Source of the DNA: Myxococcales bacterium
Lineage (GTDB): Bacteria > Myxococcota_A > Polyangia > Polyangiales > Ga0077539
Direction: 5' to 3'
DNA: 64,000 nt
Assembly: GCA_016793325.1 (NCBI GenBank)
Contig: JAEUKI010000040.1
Location: 186,001 to 250,000 of the forward strand
The notes under the pieces were generated by a model. It was not told the origin of the DNA. It saw nothing but the letters and a program-made list of their open reading frames with translations, and ran no database searches. Shown in pieces: positions 7,193-17,139 of the stretch. Both the position numbers and the translations under genes were made by a program. Position 1 is the first letter of the stretch. Each line of letters begins with the position of its first letter.

Positions 7193-8937
7193 GGTGAAGA
7201 CGCAGAACGTACCATCTGCTCGAGGTCCGAGCCGTGGACGTAGCGAAACCACACGAGCGCGTCGACCTCGGCGTCCCCCGTTGGCGTGTTGTACGTGGGC
7301 GGCTCGCGGCGCCAGCGCTCGGCGAGCGATCGCGCGCGCTCGTGCGCTTCGTCGAAGTACCGCGCGCGCTCGCGGGCGATGTCCGCTTCGGACATGGGGG
7401 CCTCGTGATCGCCGGCCGCGAAGGTGAGCACGCTCTCGACGAGCGCTTCGACCGTGAGCTCGAGCGGCGCCGTGTCGCGAAAAGTCGCGCCGGCGAAGCG
7501 CCAGACGCCGTCGTTCCACCCGAGGGTGTAGGCAGGAACAAAGTGATCGCCGTGGTCTGCCACGAACTCGATCGCCGACAAGATGAACTCGATGTCCTCG
7601 TGGTTCGCGTAGTAGGGCAGCGAGACGCGGACCCAGCCGGGCTTCACGCCGATGATTCCCCGGCGAATTTGCGCGCGATATCGCTCGGACACGTCCTCGC
7701 CGATGCCGAGCAACCGGTGTCCGTAGGGGCCCGCGCACGAACAGCCCGCGCGGCTCTGGATCCCGAACAAGTGATCCATGAGCGCGCTCACGAGGTCGTG
7801 GTGCAGCCCCTCGACGTTGAACGAAATGATCGCCAGTCGATCGAGCTCCGTCGGGCCGAGCAGCTTGATCCTCGGGTGCTTCGACAGCCGCGCCAACGCC
7901 GCGCGAGCCAGCGCGATTTCGTGTGCGAGGAGCTCCTCTGCGCCGACCATCTCCTTGACCAAGAACGCGACGCCCGCGCGCAGATCGTTGATGATCGCGG
8001 GGGTCCCAGCCTCTTCGCGCTCGTCGAGCTTGTGCGTGTAGTCCACGCGGTGCGCGTGCTCGAACGCCGCGACGTAGTCGACCGTTCCTCCCCCTGGTCG
8101 CTCGGGGGTCCTCGTGCGAAAGAGCGCTCGATTGGCCACGAGGACGCCCGACGCCTGCGGCCCGCCCAAGAACTTGTGGACCGACAGCGACACCGCGTCG
8201 AGCCGATCGCGAGGGTCCTCGGGGTGCATGTCGATCGGGACGTACGGGCCCGCCGCCGCGTAGTCGAAGGTCGCGAACGCCCCGTGCGCGTGGAGCACCC
8301 GCGCGATCGCGTGGACGTCCGAGAGCACGCCCGTGACGTTGGAGGCCGCAGAAAAAGCCCCAATTTTGAGCGGCCGATCGCGATACGCCTCGAGCGCGCG
8401 GTCGAGCGCGTGCACGTCGATCGCCCCGCGCGCGTCGAGCGGGGTCTCGACGACCTCGGCGATCGACTCGAGCCACGGGAGCTCGTTCGAGTGGTGCTCG
8501 TAGGGACCCACAAAAACAACGGGCCGCTCGTTCGCTGGGATGTGTGACGACAAGCGGTACGCGCGCTCGAGCGGCTCGCTGATGCGAAACCCGAGCAGGC
8601 CCACGAGCTTGTTGATCGCCGCCGTCGCCCCGGCGCCGACGAAGAGCGCGACGTCGTCGTCGTCCGCGTGCACCGCGCGACGGACCACCGAGCGTGCTTC
8701 TTCGCGCAGGCCCGTCATGATGCGCCCCGTCGTCGAGACGTTGGTGTGCGAGTTCGCGTAGAACGGTCGCACGCGCCGGATCCACGCTTCGACGAAGTGC
8801 AGATAGCGCCCCGACGCCGTGAGGTCCGCGTACGTCACCAGCCGTCGGCCGAAGGGAGTGTCGATGCACGCGCGGCGACCGACCTCGTTTTGTCGCAAGA
8901 AACCCAGGACGTCGCGCTCGAGCAGCTTTTTGTTCAT
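7189..8937 (-). CDS. Class V PLP-dependent aminotransferase / cysteine desulfurase-like enzyme
   Basis: This 582-residue protein has a fold-type I PLP enzyme core. N-terminal Y-A-N-S-H-T-N-V-S-T-T-G-R at about 58-70 is followed by F-V-G-A-G-A-T-A-A-I-N-K. Y-E-H-H-S-N-E-L-P-W carries the PLP-stacking His region. The likely PLP lysine is in S-V-H-K-F-L-G-G-P-Q at about 235-245. Q-S-R-A-G-C-S-C-A-G-P-Y-G near residue 390 occupies the position of the cysteine-desulfurase loop. The protein is longer than SufS/IscS (about 400-410) by a ~130-residue C-terminal extension of unknown role. Sulfur transfer from cysteine is likely but not certain. The stop overlaps the start of the downstream lipoprotein gene by 4 bp. 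hprK lies 28 bp upstream. Confidence 0.8.
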   Translation of the reverse strand: MNKKLLERDVLGFLRQNEVGRRACIDTPFGRRLVTYADLTASGRYLHFVEAWIRRVRPFYANSHTNVSTTGRIMTGLREEARSVVRRAVHADDDDVALFVGAGATAAINKLVGLLGFRISEPLERAYRLSSHIPANERPVVFVGPYEHHSNELPWLESIAEVVETPLDARGAIDVHALDRALEAYRDRPLKIGAFSAASNVTGVLSDVHAIARVLHAHGAFATFDYAAAGPYVPIDMHPEDPRDRLDAVSLSVHKFLGGPQASGVLVANRALFRTRTPERPGGGTVDYVAAFEHAHRVDYTHKLDEREEAGTPAIINDLRAGVAFLVKEMVGAEELLAHEIALARAALARLSKHPRIKLLGPTELDRLAIISFNVEGLHHDLVSALMDHLFGIQSRAGCSCAGPYGHRLLGIGEDVSERYRAQIRRGIIGVKPGWVRVSLPYYANHEDIEFILSAIEFVADHGDHFVPAYTLGWNDGVWRFAGATFRDTAPLELTVEALVESVLTFAAGDHEAPMSEADIARERARYFDEAHERARSLAERWRREPPTYNTPTGDAEVDALVWFRYVHGSDLEQMVRSASSP

Positions 8938-8965
8938 CAGTGGCTCTTCGGTGAGGGATGCAGCG

Positions 8966-9943
8966 TCAGCGCTCGTCGTGCGGCTCGTCCGAGGGGCCTC
9001 GTACGCCGAGCGATCGCGAGAGCCGCTCGTGAAAGGCGCGCGCCGAGTGGACGCCCGCGCGGCGGAGGAGCTCGTTGCGCGCGGCGACCTCGACGACGAT
9101 GGTGGTGTTTTTTCCAGGTCGAACTGGGATTCGGCGGAGGGGGATCTTCACGCCGAGCACCTCGAACCACTCGTCGTCGAGGCCCAAGCGATCCCAGTCT
9201 TCGCCTTCGCTCTGCGGGATCAGTCGAACGACCATCTCGAGGCGCTTGCGCTTGCGCACGGCGGCGACGCCGAAGAGGTCCTTCACGTCGAGCACGCCGA
9301 GGCCGCGCACTTCGAGGTGGTTTTCGAGCAGGGGCGTGGAGGTTCCGTAGATGAGCCCCGGCGGTCGGAGGATGCAATCGACGACGTCGTCGGCGACGAG
9401 GCGATGTCCTCGCTGCACGAGCTCGAGCGCGCACTCGGATTTTCCGATGCCGCTCTGGCCCATGAGCAACAGCCCCACGCCGTGGACGTCGACGAACACG
9501 CCGTGCACCTGCGTCCGCGGCGCGAGCTGATCATCGAGAAACGAGTGAATGCCGCTGATGGTCGTCGACGACTTGGCGCTCGACGCGATCAACGGAACCC
9601 CGAGCGCCCTCGACGCGCGCACCAGCGACGCGCTCGGTCCGCCTTGGGCCGTCACGATCACGCAGGACAACCCGAGCGAGAAGAAGGCCTCGCACGCCGC
9701 GTCGCGCTCGCCCGCGGTCATCTTCGCGAGAAAAGAGCACTCGGTTTCTCCGAGGATCTGCACGCGTGAAGGCACGATTCCGTCGAAGTGGCCGACGAGC
9801 GCGAGCCCTGGCTTCTGGATCCTCGCGTGGGTGATCACGCGATCCAGCCCCGCTTCGCCGGCCACCAAATCGAGCCTGCTCGGGAGGTCTTTGGCGGTGA
9901 GCAGCGCGCGCGCCGCGATCGCTCTAGGGGTGCTCTCGCTCAT
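8966..9943 (-). CDS. hprK: HPr kinase/phosphorylase
   Basis: At 325 residues this matches the usual HprK length. The N-terminal regulatory domain (about 1-135) contains R-V-Q-I-L-G-E-T-E. The catalytic domain has the P-loop G-Q-S-G-I-G-K-S at about 158-165 and the family signature V-R-G-L-G-V-L-D-V-K-D-L-F-G at about 212-225. In Firmicutes the enzyme phosphorylates HPr on serine for catabolite control. In Proteobacteria it is usually linked to nitrogen-PTS and regulatory functions. No HPr or enzyme I gene is in this window, so the partner must be elsewhere. It is the first gene of a minus-strand run and is divergent from the Cys-rich lipoprotein gene at 10051. Confidence 0.93.
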   Translation of the reverse strand: MSESTPRAIAARALLTAKDLPSRLDLVAGEAGLDRVITHARIQKPGLALVGHFDGIVPSRVQILGETECSFLAKMTAGERDAACEAFFSLGLSCVIVTAQGGPSASLVRASRALGVPLIASSAKSSTTISGIHSFLDDQLAPRTQVHGVFVDVHGVGLLLMGQSGIGKSECALELVQRGHRLVADDVVDCILRPPGLIYGTSTPLLENHLEVRGLGVLDVKDLFGVAAVRKRKRLEMVVRLIPQSEGEDWDRLGLDDEWFEVLGVKIPLRRIPVRPGKNTTIVVEVAARNELLRRAGVHSARAFHERLSRSLGVRGPSDEPHDER

Positions 9944-10050
9944 CGATGCGCGGGAGGTTGTACCGCAGCGCGGCGAGACACACGAAACGGAGTATCGCTG
10001 ATCGACGAGAGTGCACGCGACTTTTCACTTCGCGTACTCTCTTGTGCGCG

Positions 10051-11934
10051 ATGCCTTCTCTTCGTGCTTCGACGCTCGCGCTTGTTGTGTGCACGCCGCT
10101 CGCTGGATTCGCAGGGTGCGCGGTGTACGACCCGTCTCTCTTGCCGCTTCCGGGGCGCGACGTGCGCGAAGCGACCGCGACGGACACTCGAACGCCCGAC
10201 GGGCAAACCGACGCGAACGCCGACGCTGGGATCGACAGCGGAACGGACGCGGGCACCGACACGGGGATCGACGGAGACCTCGCGGACACGGGGATCGACA
10301 GCGGGACGGACGCGGGCACGGACACCGGCGTCGATGTACGAACGGACACCGGGACAGGGCCCTGCAGCGCGCCGCAGACGATGTGCGGCGCAGGTTGTGT
10401 GGACCTCGCGACAAACGTCGCCCACTGCGGGAGCTGCTTCAACGCGTGCCCGTCGGTGTTCAACGGGACGGCGCAGTGTCAGGCGGGGCGGTGCGTTCCG
10501 ATGTGTACGCCGCCTGCGTCGCCGTACGACCGGCGGGGGTGCGTGTTCGCGTCGAGCGACGCGTGTCCTGCCACGAGCAACACCTCGCGCGTGCTCACGA
10601 ACAGCACGCACGTGCGCTTCGACAACCTCGCGCGCACGCCCGCGAACAACCTCAATTTCATGGGCGCGTGCGCGACGCTCACGGGCGCGGACCAGACGTT
10701 TGCGCTGAGCTCGCCGCTGACCGCGACGTGGCAGGTCGAGTTCTTCTCGGAGTCGTTCAACGGAGGAGTCGCGCTTCGCGCTGGAAATTGCCTCACCGTT
10801 CAAGCCAGCGACGTCTGCGCGAACAACGTGACGACCTTCGGTCGAGAGCTCGTCTCGACCTCGACGGTGGTGTCCGCCAACACGCCGATCTACGTCGTGG
10901 CGAAGGCCGCGACCGGCGTCACGGGGCCGTTCGCGATCGCTGCGACGCCGAGCGCTGCGTGCACCGACCGCACGCTCGACAGCGGCGAGACGTGCGACGA
11001 CGGAGACCTCGTCGAAGGCGACGGATGCAGCTCGGGCTGTGGATTTACAGCGACGACGGGGTCGAGCTGCACCGAGCCTCCGGGCGCGCAGGCCATCGTG
11101 CTCGACGTGGGGACGCAGAGCTACCGTGTCACTCCCGCGGTCAACGTCGATTCGCGCATGCTCCCTTGCGGGATGGCGGGCGCGAGGGATTTCGTCACGT
11201 TCGTTCGACCGATGGCCACTGGCAACATCGAGGTGCGCACAGGGGTCAACGAAGCCGCGGCGCTCTATCCCGTGGGATGCGCGGGCGCTCCGCTCGCGTG
11301 CGCGCCGGTGAACGCAGGCGCTGCCACGATGGTCACCGCGGGGACGACCTACGCGCTCGTCGTCGAGTCGGCGCTGCGTCCGCTCGAGTTTTCGCTGACG
11401 CTCTCGCGCTGCGGCAACGGGACGATCGAGGGCAACGAGCAGTGCGACGACGGCAACGCCACCGTCGGCGACGGGTGCAATTCGCTCTGCGGTCGCGAGG
11501 CCAACTGCCAGCTCTCGATCGCCGCGAGCGCGCCGTTGACCGCGCCCGCGAGGCCGCCGTTTACGAACTGCGCGGTGGTTCCGTTGACGGGGACGATCAC
11601 GAGCGTCTCGCCGCCAGTGCTCTCGCACACGACCCGCGTCGTGCTCGCGGCAGGCGACCGCGTGAGCGTCACGATGACGCGCACGGGAGGGACCGCGATG
11701 ATGCCGTGGGGCGTCGAGATCATGCCCGAGTCCGCCGCGGCCACGGCGACCGCAGGCACCGCGTGCAACACAGGGCGCGCGTTCGTGTGTGCGAACGACG
11801 CAGGATCGAGCAACAACAGCGCGACGTGGATCTCGCCCATGGGGGGCGCTTACCTCGTGCGCGTGTTCTCGCAGGGCGCGGCGGCGCTCACGTTCAACGG
11901 GCGGATCTCGGTCGAGCGGTATCCGACGTTGTAG
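10051..11934 (+). CDS. Lipoprotein with Asp-rich spacer and myxobacterial disulfide (DUF4215-type) repeats
   Basis: The 627-residue protein starts at the ATG at 10051. The lipobox is L-A-G-F-A-G-C (Cys about 22). A spacer of repeating G-I-D-S-G-T-D-A-G-T-D-T units (about 45-105) follows, then a short Cys-rich motif, C-G-A-G-C-V-D-L-A-T-N-V-A-H-C-G-S-C. Two disulfide repeats have the classic form C-G-N-G-x-x-E-x-x-E-x-C-D-D-G-N-x-x-x-G-D-G-C, at about 310-335 and 450-475. They separate beta-sandwich regions of ~110 residues. This architecture is typical of large cell-surface lipoproteins in myxobacteria. A role in surface display is inferred. The gene is divergent from hprK across ~107 bp. Confidence 0.85.
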   Translation: MPSLRASTLALVVCTPLAGFAGCAVYDPSLLPLPGRDVREATATDTRTPDGQTDANADAGIDSGTDAGTDTGIDGDLADTGIDSGTDAGTDTGVDVRTDTGTGPCSAPQTMCGAGCVDLATNVAHCGSCFNACPSVFNGTAQCQAGRCVPMCTPPASPYDRRGCVFASSDACPATSNTSRVLTNSTHVRFDNLARTPANNLNFMGACATLTGADQTFALSSPLTATWQVEFFSESFNGGVALRAGNCLTVQASDVCANNVTTFGRELVSTSTVVSANTPIYVVAKAATGVTGPFAIAATPSAACTDRTLDSGETCDDGDLVEGDGCSSGCGFTATTGSSCTEPPGAQAIVLDVGTQSYRVTPAVNVDSRMLPCGMAGARDFVTFVRPMATGNIEVRTGVNEAAALYPVGCAGAPLACAPVNAGAATMVTAGTTYALVVESALRPLEFSLTLSRCGNGTIEGNEQCDDGNATVGDGCNSLCGREANCQLSIAASAPLTAPARPPFTNCAVVPLTGTITSVSPPVLSHTTRVVLAAGDRVSVTMTRTGGTAMMPWGVEIMPESAAATATAGTACNTGRAFVCANDAGSSNNSATWISPMGGAYLVRVFSQGAAALTFNGRISVERYPTL

Positions 11935-12099
11935 TCGCTCCGAAGCCCCATCTTCGCAGCGGTGCGTCACGAGAACACAGGCCCCTTTGCGACGCGTTGC
12001 GTCAGCGAATTGTCCCTGTGGAACGCGCTTCGACGCGCGTGAGGGCGCGCTCGGCGAGGTAGCGTAAACGCACTGCGGCACGGGCCCGGAGGTGTTGTT

Positions 12100-15000
12100 G
12101 TGCGAATGAATTCCTTGCGATGGATCGTGGGCGGGCTGGCGCTCTCGGCCGCTCAAATGACGTGTACGACGGCGTTCGATACGACGCGCATCGAGTCGCC
12201 TCGAGCGGCGACGGTGGGCGGCGACGTGTTCGGCGTCGTGTGCGAGCGCGTCGACGTGAGCGAAAACCCGTCGGACCTCGACTTTTCGCGCGGTCGTCCC
12301 GTGTGCAGCGGCCAGACGATGGACCCGTGCGCGCCGGGCGCGAACGGCGGCGTCGGCCCGCGCGTGTGCGCCCTCGCAGCGAGGCGAACGCCCATTATTT
12401 CAGCGCTCGATCGCGTGGTTCCGTCGTCGCTCTACCAGCCGATGGACTCGATGCTCGTGCGCTTGTTGCCGCTGTACGGCCCGCAAAACGGCCGCTTCAC
12501 GCCCGGCGCGATGGTCGATCTGCCCGACGGAACACAGGCCCCCGCCGAAGACCTCCTGCCGCGCATGACCCGCGCGACGAGCGTCATGATGAGCTCGCTC
12601 GCCAACAACGAAGAGGTCGTCGCCGCGATCTCGCGCATCTCGCATCGCGAGGGGACGCGCCCGCTTCGCCTCGCGCTCGGCATGACGCAAGTGCTGCTCT
12701 CGTACCCGCGCTTGGGCACGACCATCGAGCGCACGATGAACCTCCTGCGCGAAGAGCGCCCAGGACGCCCCGCGGGCGCAGGCAACCCGCAGTTCAACAT
12801 CTTGATGGACGTCGCGCGCGCAGAGACCGCGACCGCACAAACGACACGCCCAGACGCGACAGGGACGACGCTCGACGCGTTTCTCGACCTCGCGTTTGCG
12901 ACGGACGACTCGCTCTCGACCAACAAGCCGCGGCTCATCGTCCGACGCGACAACGTGGGTATGCCGCGCGTCGCGCAGTCGGGAGGGAGCTTTCCCTCGC
13001 CCTTCGTCGATGGAAACAGCGACGGAGCCGCGGACAGCCAAGACGGACGCTTCGTCGCAGGCAATCGCCCCCTCAACGTCCCGACGCCGTTCGCGACGAC
13101 GGTGAACGAGCGCGGCGTGAGCCGCGACACCGAAGGCCGCGCGATGGCCAACGGCGGGCCCATCTACGAGTACGTCGACATGGATCGCACGGTGCTCGGC
13201 GCGCTCATGCGCGACGCGAGACCACTCGTGAGCCCCACGCAGAACACCGCCCTTCGCCTCGCGCGCGGCGCGAGCGTGCTCTTCGGGCCGCGTCGCATGG
13301 CGATGGGCGAGCGCAGCGCAGCCGACGTCGCGTGCCCGACCGAAGACGCGCCGAACGCGCGCTGCCACCCGCCGGCGGTGCAGTACAACCAGTTCGATTC
13401 GTCGGGCTCGGCGCCGGCGCTCGACCTCGCGCACGCGCTGGGAATCCTGCTCGGACACCGCGAGATCGACAGCACGCTCGCCGTCGCCGAGCAGCTCATG
13501 AGCAACCACAGCAGCCTGCTCGCTCGCAATATGGCGGCGCTGCTCGAGATCGACAACGTCTCGGACATGACGCCCAACGCGCGCATGGCCGCGACGGCGA
13601 ACATCTACGACGACCTCATCGACATCCTCCGCGACGTCGCGCGCAAACCGGGGCTGCTCGAAGACATCCTCGCCGCCGTCGAAGACCCCGCGACCGAGCA
13701 GTGGATGCGCGCGTTTGCGACGTTCGCGGTGCACAAGGATCGCATCGAGCCCGACTGGTCGAGCCAGGCGAGCATGAACGCGTCGCTCGCGTCGCGGACG
13801 TTCTCGCGCATGGTGGACTACGCGCGGCCCGACACGACGGATCACCGCGTCGATGCCACGGGCATTCCGAGCTACGGGCCCAACGACAATCGCAGCGTGT
13901 TTCAGCGCTTCTTGCACCTCGTGTACGACCTCGACGGCGTGCGCATGTGCAACAAGAACGGCGCGCGCATCACGGTCAACAACGTGCCCATTCTCAACAC
14001 GGTGACCTTGCCGGGAACCTACGGGGAGTGTGAGGTTTTCGAAGTACCCGACGCAGCCGTGTTTTACCTGCAGACTGTGATTTCTGACGGAGTTGATGGG
14101 CCAATTGGCCGGCTCGAGCTCAAACCTTCATTCATTGGCGCACTGTCGCGAGCAACTCTGTCGGCGGGTTTGTTCGAAAGCACACTGGCACGCTCTTCAG
14201 AAATCGAAGGATTCGACCTGACGCCGACGCCGCGCGCGGTCAATCGAATGGTGTTTGCGCCCGACCAACGCCGAACACCTCTTTTCCGCGACCTCTTGAA
14301 TCCGCCGACCACAAGGGACGGGCGCCCCATTCGCGAGGTGCACCCGGGGACCATCTTCGCGTGGGAGACCAACAACTTCTACGCGGGGCTTCGGCCGCTC
14401 GCGCGCGCGTTCAACCGGCACGAGGGCGGGCTCAAGCTCTTCGTGCGGATGATGTCTTGGATGCACCTGCACTGGGCCACGCGCGAGGCGGGGCAGTATC
14501 AGGATCGCGATCCCAACAACGCGTTCTTCTCGAAGATGTCTGGCGGTCGCAACTACGAGCCCATCTTCGCGGCGGCGATGCGCGGCGATCTCCCTGCGGC
14601 CTCGCGCGAGCTCGTGCGCGTGCTCCCGACGTTGCGCGTGGGGACGCGCACGGGGCGCGACGTAATCGCCAACGCGGTGCGCATGGTGGTCGATCACGGG
14701 CAGTTCGCGAACCTCGCGTACCGTGATGGACGCACGACGACGACGCGCTCGGACGGGATGACCCGCGTCGATCAACCGGCGCTGTTCTACTTGTTCGCGG
14801 ACGCGTTCAACGCGATGGACACGCAGTTCGAGCGCGATCCCATGGCGCGCGCCGCGTGGGAAGGCGCGCGCTCGCAGCTCGTCGACACCTTCCTCGGAAC
14901 GACGGGCACGGGCTCTTCCACGCAGTTTTCGAATCGGCAGATCCCTGTGGTGGGTCGCATCGCGCTCCAGTGGGCGCGGCGACGATTGGCCGCGCACCAG

Positions 15001-15627
15001 ATGGCCGGCGACACTGACGCGTGGGCGCGAGGCCTGTCGCGTCGCGCGGCGGAGACGACCTCGGGCCCGACGTTCGCGGCGGCGTACGACCTGCTCACGG
15101 TGCTCGACTCCGATCCGATGGCGCGCGGAGCCGTGGGAGACCTCCTCACGTGGCTGCTCGACGACTCGGGGATCAACCCGGACAACGCCTTCGGGATCAC
15201 GCTCGCGGCGAGCGGCGACGTCTTGCAGATGCTGAAGGTCGATCAGGACATCGTGCCGCTCTTGCGTGGGATTTCACCGGTGTTTCAGCGACGCGTGAAC
15301 AGCGTCGAGGGGCCCGAGATCCCCGACGGGCTCGTTCCGTCGGCGCTGCGCATGCTCGATCGCGCGCGGGAGTACGACACCGATCACGTGCTCGATCGCG
15401 TGCTCGTGAACCTCGTGACGAGACCGAACCCGATGGTCCCCGGCGACGAGCCGATCAGCGTCCTCGGCGACGCCATCGCAGAGAACGTCCGCGAGGTCCC
15501 CAACGCAGGAACGCCCCTCTCTCGAAATGATGTGCGCCGCATGTTCAACGAGATGGACCTGTTCTTCAGCGACCGCTCGCGCGGGCTCGAGCAGTTCTAT
15601 TTCATCGTGCAGCACCGGAGACTCTGA
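12100..15627 (+). CDS. Very large exported hypothetical protein (1175 aa) upstream of a FadL-like porin
   Basis: The start was set at GTG 12100 because GGAGG at 12088-12092 sits 7 nt before it; an ATG 6 bp downstream would have a 13-nt spacer. The N-terminus (R-W-I-V-G-G-L-A-L-S-A-A-Q-M-T-C-T-T) looks like a lipoprotein or secretion signal. The rest is a soluble, mostly helical 1150-residue protein with no family I recognise. It contains many D-D and N-x-D stretches but no catalytic signature. The next gene (FadL-like) begins 6 bp after its stop, so the two are almost certainly co-transcribed and probably act together in the outer membrane. Codons between about 14070 and 14290 are markedly less GC-biased than the rest of the gene. 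Confidence 0.8.
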   Translation: MRMNSLRWIVGGLALSAAQMTCTTAFDTTRIESPRAATVGGDVFGVVCERVDVSENPSDLDFSRGRPVCSGQTMDPCAPGANGGVGPRVCALAARRTPIISALDRVVPSSLYQPMDSMLVRLLPLYGPQNGRFTPGAMVDLPDGTQAPAEDLLPRMTRATSVMMSSLANNEEVVAAISRISHREGTRPLRLALGMTQVLLSYPRLGTTIERTMNLLREERPGRPAGAGNPQFNILMDVARAETATAQTTRPDATGTTLDAFLDLAFATDDSLSTNKPRLIVRRDNVGMPRVAQSGGSFPSPFVDGNSDGAADSQDGRFVAGNRPLNVPTPFATTVNERGVSRDTEGRAMANGGPIYEYVDMDRTVLGALMRDARPLVSPTQNTALRLARGASVLFGPRRMAMGERSAADVACPTEDAPNARCHPPAVQYNQFDSSGSAPALDLAHALGILLGHREIDSTLAVAEQLMSNHSSLLARNMAALLEIDNVSDMTPNARMAATANIYDDLIDILRDVARKPGLLEDILAAVEDPATEQWMRAFATFAVHKDRIEPDWSSQASMNASLASRTFSRMVDYARPDTTDHRVDATGIPSYGPNDNRSVFQRFLHLVYDLDGVRMCNKNGARITVNNVPILNTVTLPGTYGECEVFEVPDAAVFYLQTVISDGVDGPIGRLELKPSFIGALSRATLSAGLFESTLARSSEIEGFDLTPTPRAVNRMVFAPDQRRTPLFRDLLNPPTTRDGRPIREVHPGTIFAWETNNFYAGLRPLARAFNRHEGGLKLFVRMMSWMHLHWATREAGQYQDRDPNNAFFSKMSGGRNYEPIFAAAMRGDLPAASRELVRVLPTLRVGTRTGRDVIANAVRMVVDHGQFANLAYRDGRTTTTRSDGMTRVDQPALFYLFADAFNAMDTQFERDPMARAAWEGARSQLVDTFLGTTGTGSSTQFSNRQIPVVGRIALQWARRRLAAHQMAGDTDAWARGLSRRAAETTSGPTFAAAYDLLTVLDSDPMARGAVGDLLTWLLDDSGINPDNAFGITLAASGDVLQMLKVDQDIVPLLRGISPVFQRRVNSVEGPEIPDGLVPSALRMLDRAREYDTDHVLDRVLVNLVTRPNPMVPGDEPISVLGDAIAENVREVPNAGTPLSRNDVRRMFNEMDLFFSDRSRGLEQFYFIVQHRRL

Positions 15628-15633
15628 CCGCGC

Positions 15634-17139
15634 ATGCGCTCGAAGACAAAGCTCTCGTTCGTGGGCGTCGCTGGGTCGACGCTCGCCGCTCTCGCCGTCG
15701 CGCTCGCGCCCGGCCACGCAGAAGCGTCTGGGTTCTTCCTCACCGAACGCGGCGTTCGCTCGTTCGGCCGAGGCGGAGCCTTCGTCGCAGGCGCGGACGA
15801 CGCGCACAGCGTGTGGTTCAACCCCGCGGGCCTCGCGCACGCAGGGCGCAGCTTCTTGATCGACGCGTCGTACATCGGCTTCAGCGCGACGTACACGCGA
15901 CGCGCGGTGCGCACCGACGGGATGGGCATGCCCGTGCTCGACGCGATGGGCAACCCGGCGATCGCCGAGTACAGCCCCGTGCGATCGAGCACCGCGCCGC
16001 TGGCGATCCCGACGCTCGCGGTCACGCACAACTTCGGTCTTCAAAAGTGGAACTTCGCGTTCTCGCTCTTCGCGCCGAACGCGGTGATCCCGACGTACCC
16101 CGACTCGCTCGCGCCCAACGATCCCAACGGGCGCTTCAACGCGCCCGCGCCGCAGCGATACTCGCTCTACTCGCTCAACGGATCGCTGCTCGCGATGGCG
16201 GGGCTCTATGCGTCCTTCAAGCCGTCGGAGATCTTGTCCGTGGGCGCCGGGATCCTCGCGCTCACAGGGACGTTCGTCTCGCGCATCGCGCTCACGGGCT
16301 GTCCCGCGACGATCACGTGCCAGCCCGAGAACCCCGAGTGGGACGCCGAAGCGCAGATCGAAGCGGGCCCCATCTTCGCCCCCACCGCGGCGCTCGGCGT
16401 GCAAATCGCGCCGATTCCGATGTTGCGCATCGGGATCTCGGGGCAGCTCCCGATGTGGGTCGACGCGCCCGCGAAGCTGCGCGTGAGGCTGCCGTCGCAC
16501 CCGTTCTACACGAACAGCGATCCCAACAATCCGACGCGCACCGAGGGGGACTCGGCGGCGGTGAGCTTCGTGCTCGCGCCCATCGTGCGCGCGGGCGTCG
16601 AGCTGCGACCCACGCAGACCGATCGCATCGAGGCGGCGTTCACTTGGGAAGCGTGGGACGTTCACGACGCGATCAACCTTCGGCCGACGGGCTCGGGCAT
16701 TCGCATCGTCAACGTGCGCGGCGTGGGGACGTACGAGATCGGCCCGCAGACGATCGTGCGCGGATGGCAGAGCGCGTTCTCGGCGCGGCTGGGATACGAG
16801 CGATTTCAGCCGCTGCCCAACGGGTGGAAGATCGTTCCGCGCGCGGGGTTCTCGTTCGATACGAGCGCGTCGCCCGACGCGTACACGAGCGTGATGACCC
16901 TCGACTCGATGAAGGTCATCGGGACCGCGGGCCTCGGCGTCGGCCGCGGGGGATGGCGCGTCGACGCGAGCTTCGCCTACGCGTACATGCCCTCGATCAA
17001 CGTCGACCCCGTCGCCGCGCGCATCCCGCAAGTGGCGCCGTTTCGACAGAGCCCTCGCGCGTCGCGCGACTACGTCAACGGCGGTCGCTACGACATGAGC
17101 ACGTTCGTGCTCGGGCTCGGGTTCAACTATTCGTGGTGA
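15634..17139 (+). CDS. FadL/OmpP1/TodX-type outer-membrane transport protein
   Basis: This is a 501-residue beta-barrel protein with signal peptide M-R-S-K-T-K-L-S-F-V-G-V...A-E-A-S-G. The mature N-terminus G-F-F-L-T-E-R-G-V-R-S-F-G-R-G-G-A-F-V-A-G-A-D-D-A-H-S-V-W-F-N-P-A-G-L is split here only for description. It is the FadL family hallmark: an N-terminal plug with N-P-A-G. Many amphipathic strands follow, and the final residues end in an aromatic (F-N-Y-S-W), as expected for BAM recognition. FadL proteins import long-chain fatty acids or other hydrophobic molecules; the substrate here is unknown. The gene overlaps the convergent WD40-like gene by 17 bp and starts 6 bp after the 1175-residue protein gene. 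Confidence 0.88.
   Translation: MRSKTKLSFVGVAGSTLAALAVALAPGHAEASGFFLTERGVRSFGRGGAFVAGADDAHSVWFNPAGLAHAGRSFLIDASYIGFSATYTRRAVRTDGMGMPVLDAMGNPAIAEYSPVRSSTAPLAIPTLAVTHNFGLQKWNFAFSLFAPNAVIPTYPDSLAPNDPNGRFNAPAPQRYSLYSLNGSLLAMAGLYASFKPSEILSVGAGILALTGTFVSRIALTGCPATITCQPENPEWDAEAQIEAGPIFAPTAALGVQIAPIPMLRIGISGQLPMWVDAPAKLRVRLPSHPFYTNSDPNNPTRTEGDSAAVSFVLAPIVRAGVELRPTQTDRIEAAFTWEAWDVHDAINLRPTGSGIRIVNVRGVGTYEIGPQTIVRGWQSAFSARLGYERFQPLPNGWKIVPRAGFSFDTSASPDAYTSVMTLDSMKVIGTAGLGVGRGGWRVDASFAYAYMPSINVDPVAARIPQVAPFRQSPRASRDYVNGGRYDMSTFVLGLGFNYSW

Noticed and set aside
14070..14290. Frameshift or assembly error at the atypical codon patch
   Set aside because: The frame stays open on both sides and the protein sequence is plausible across the patch.
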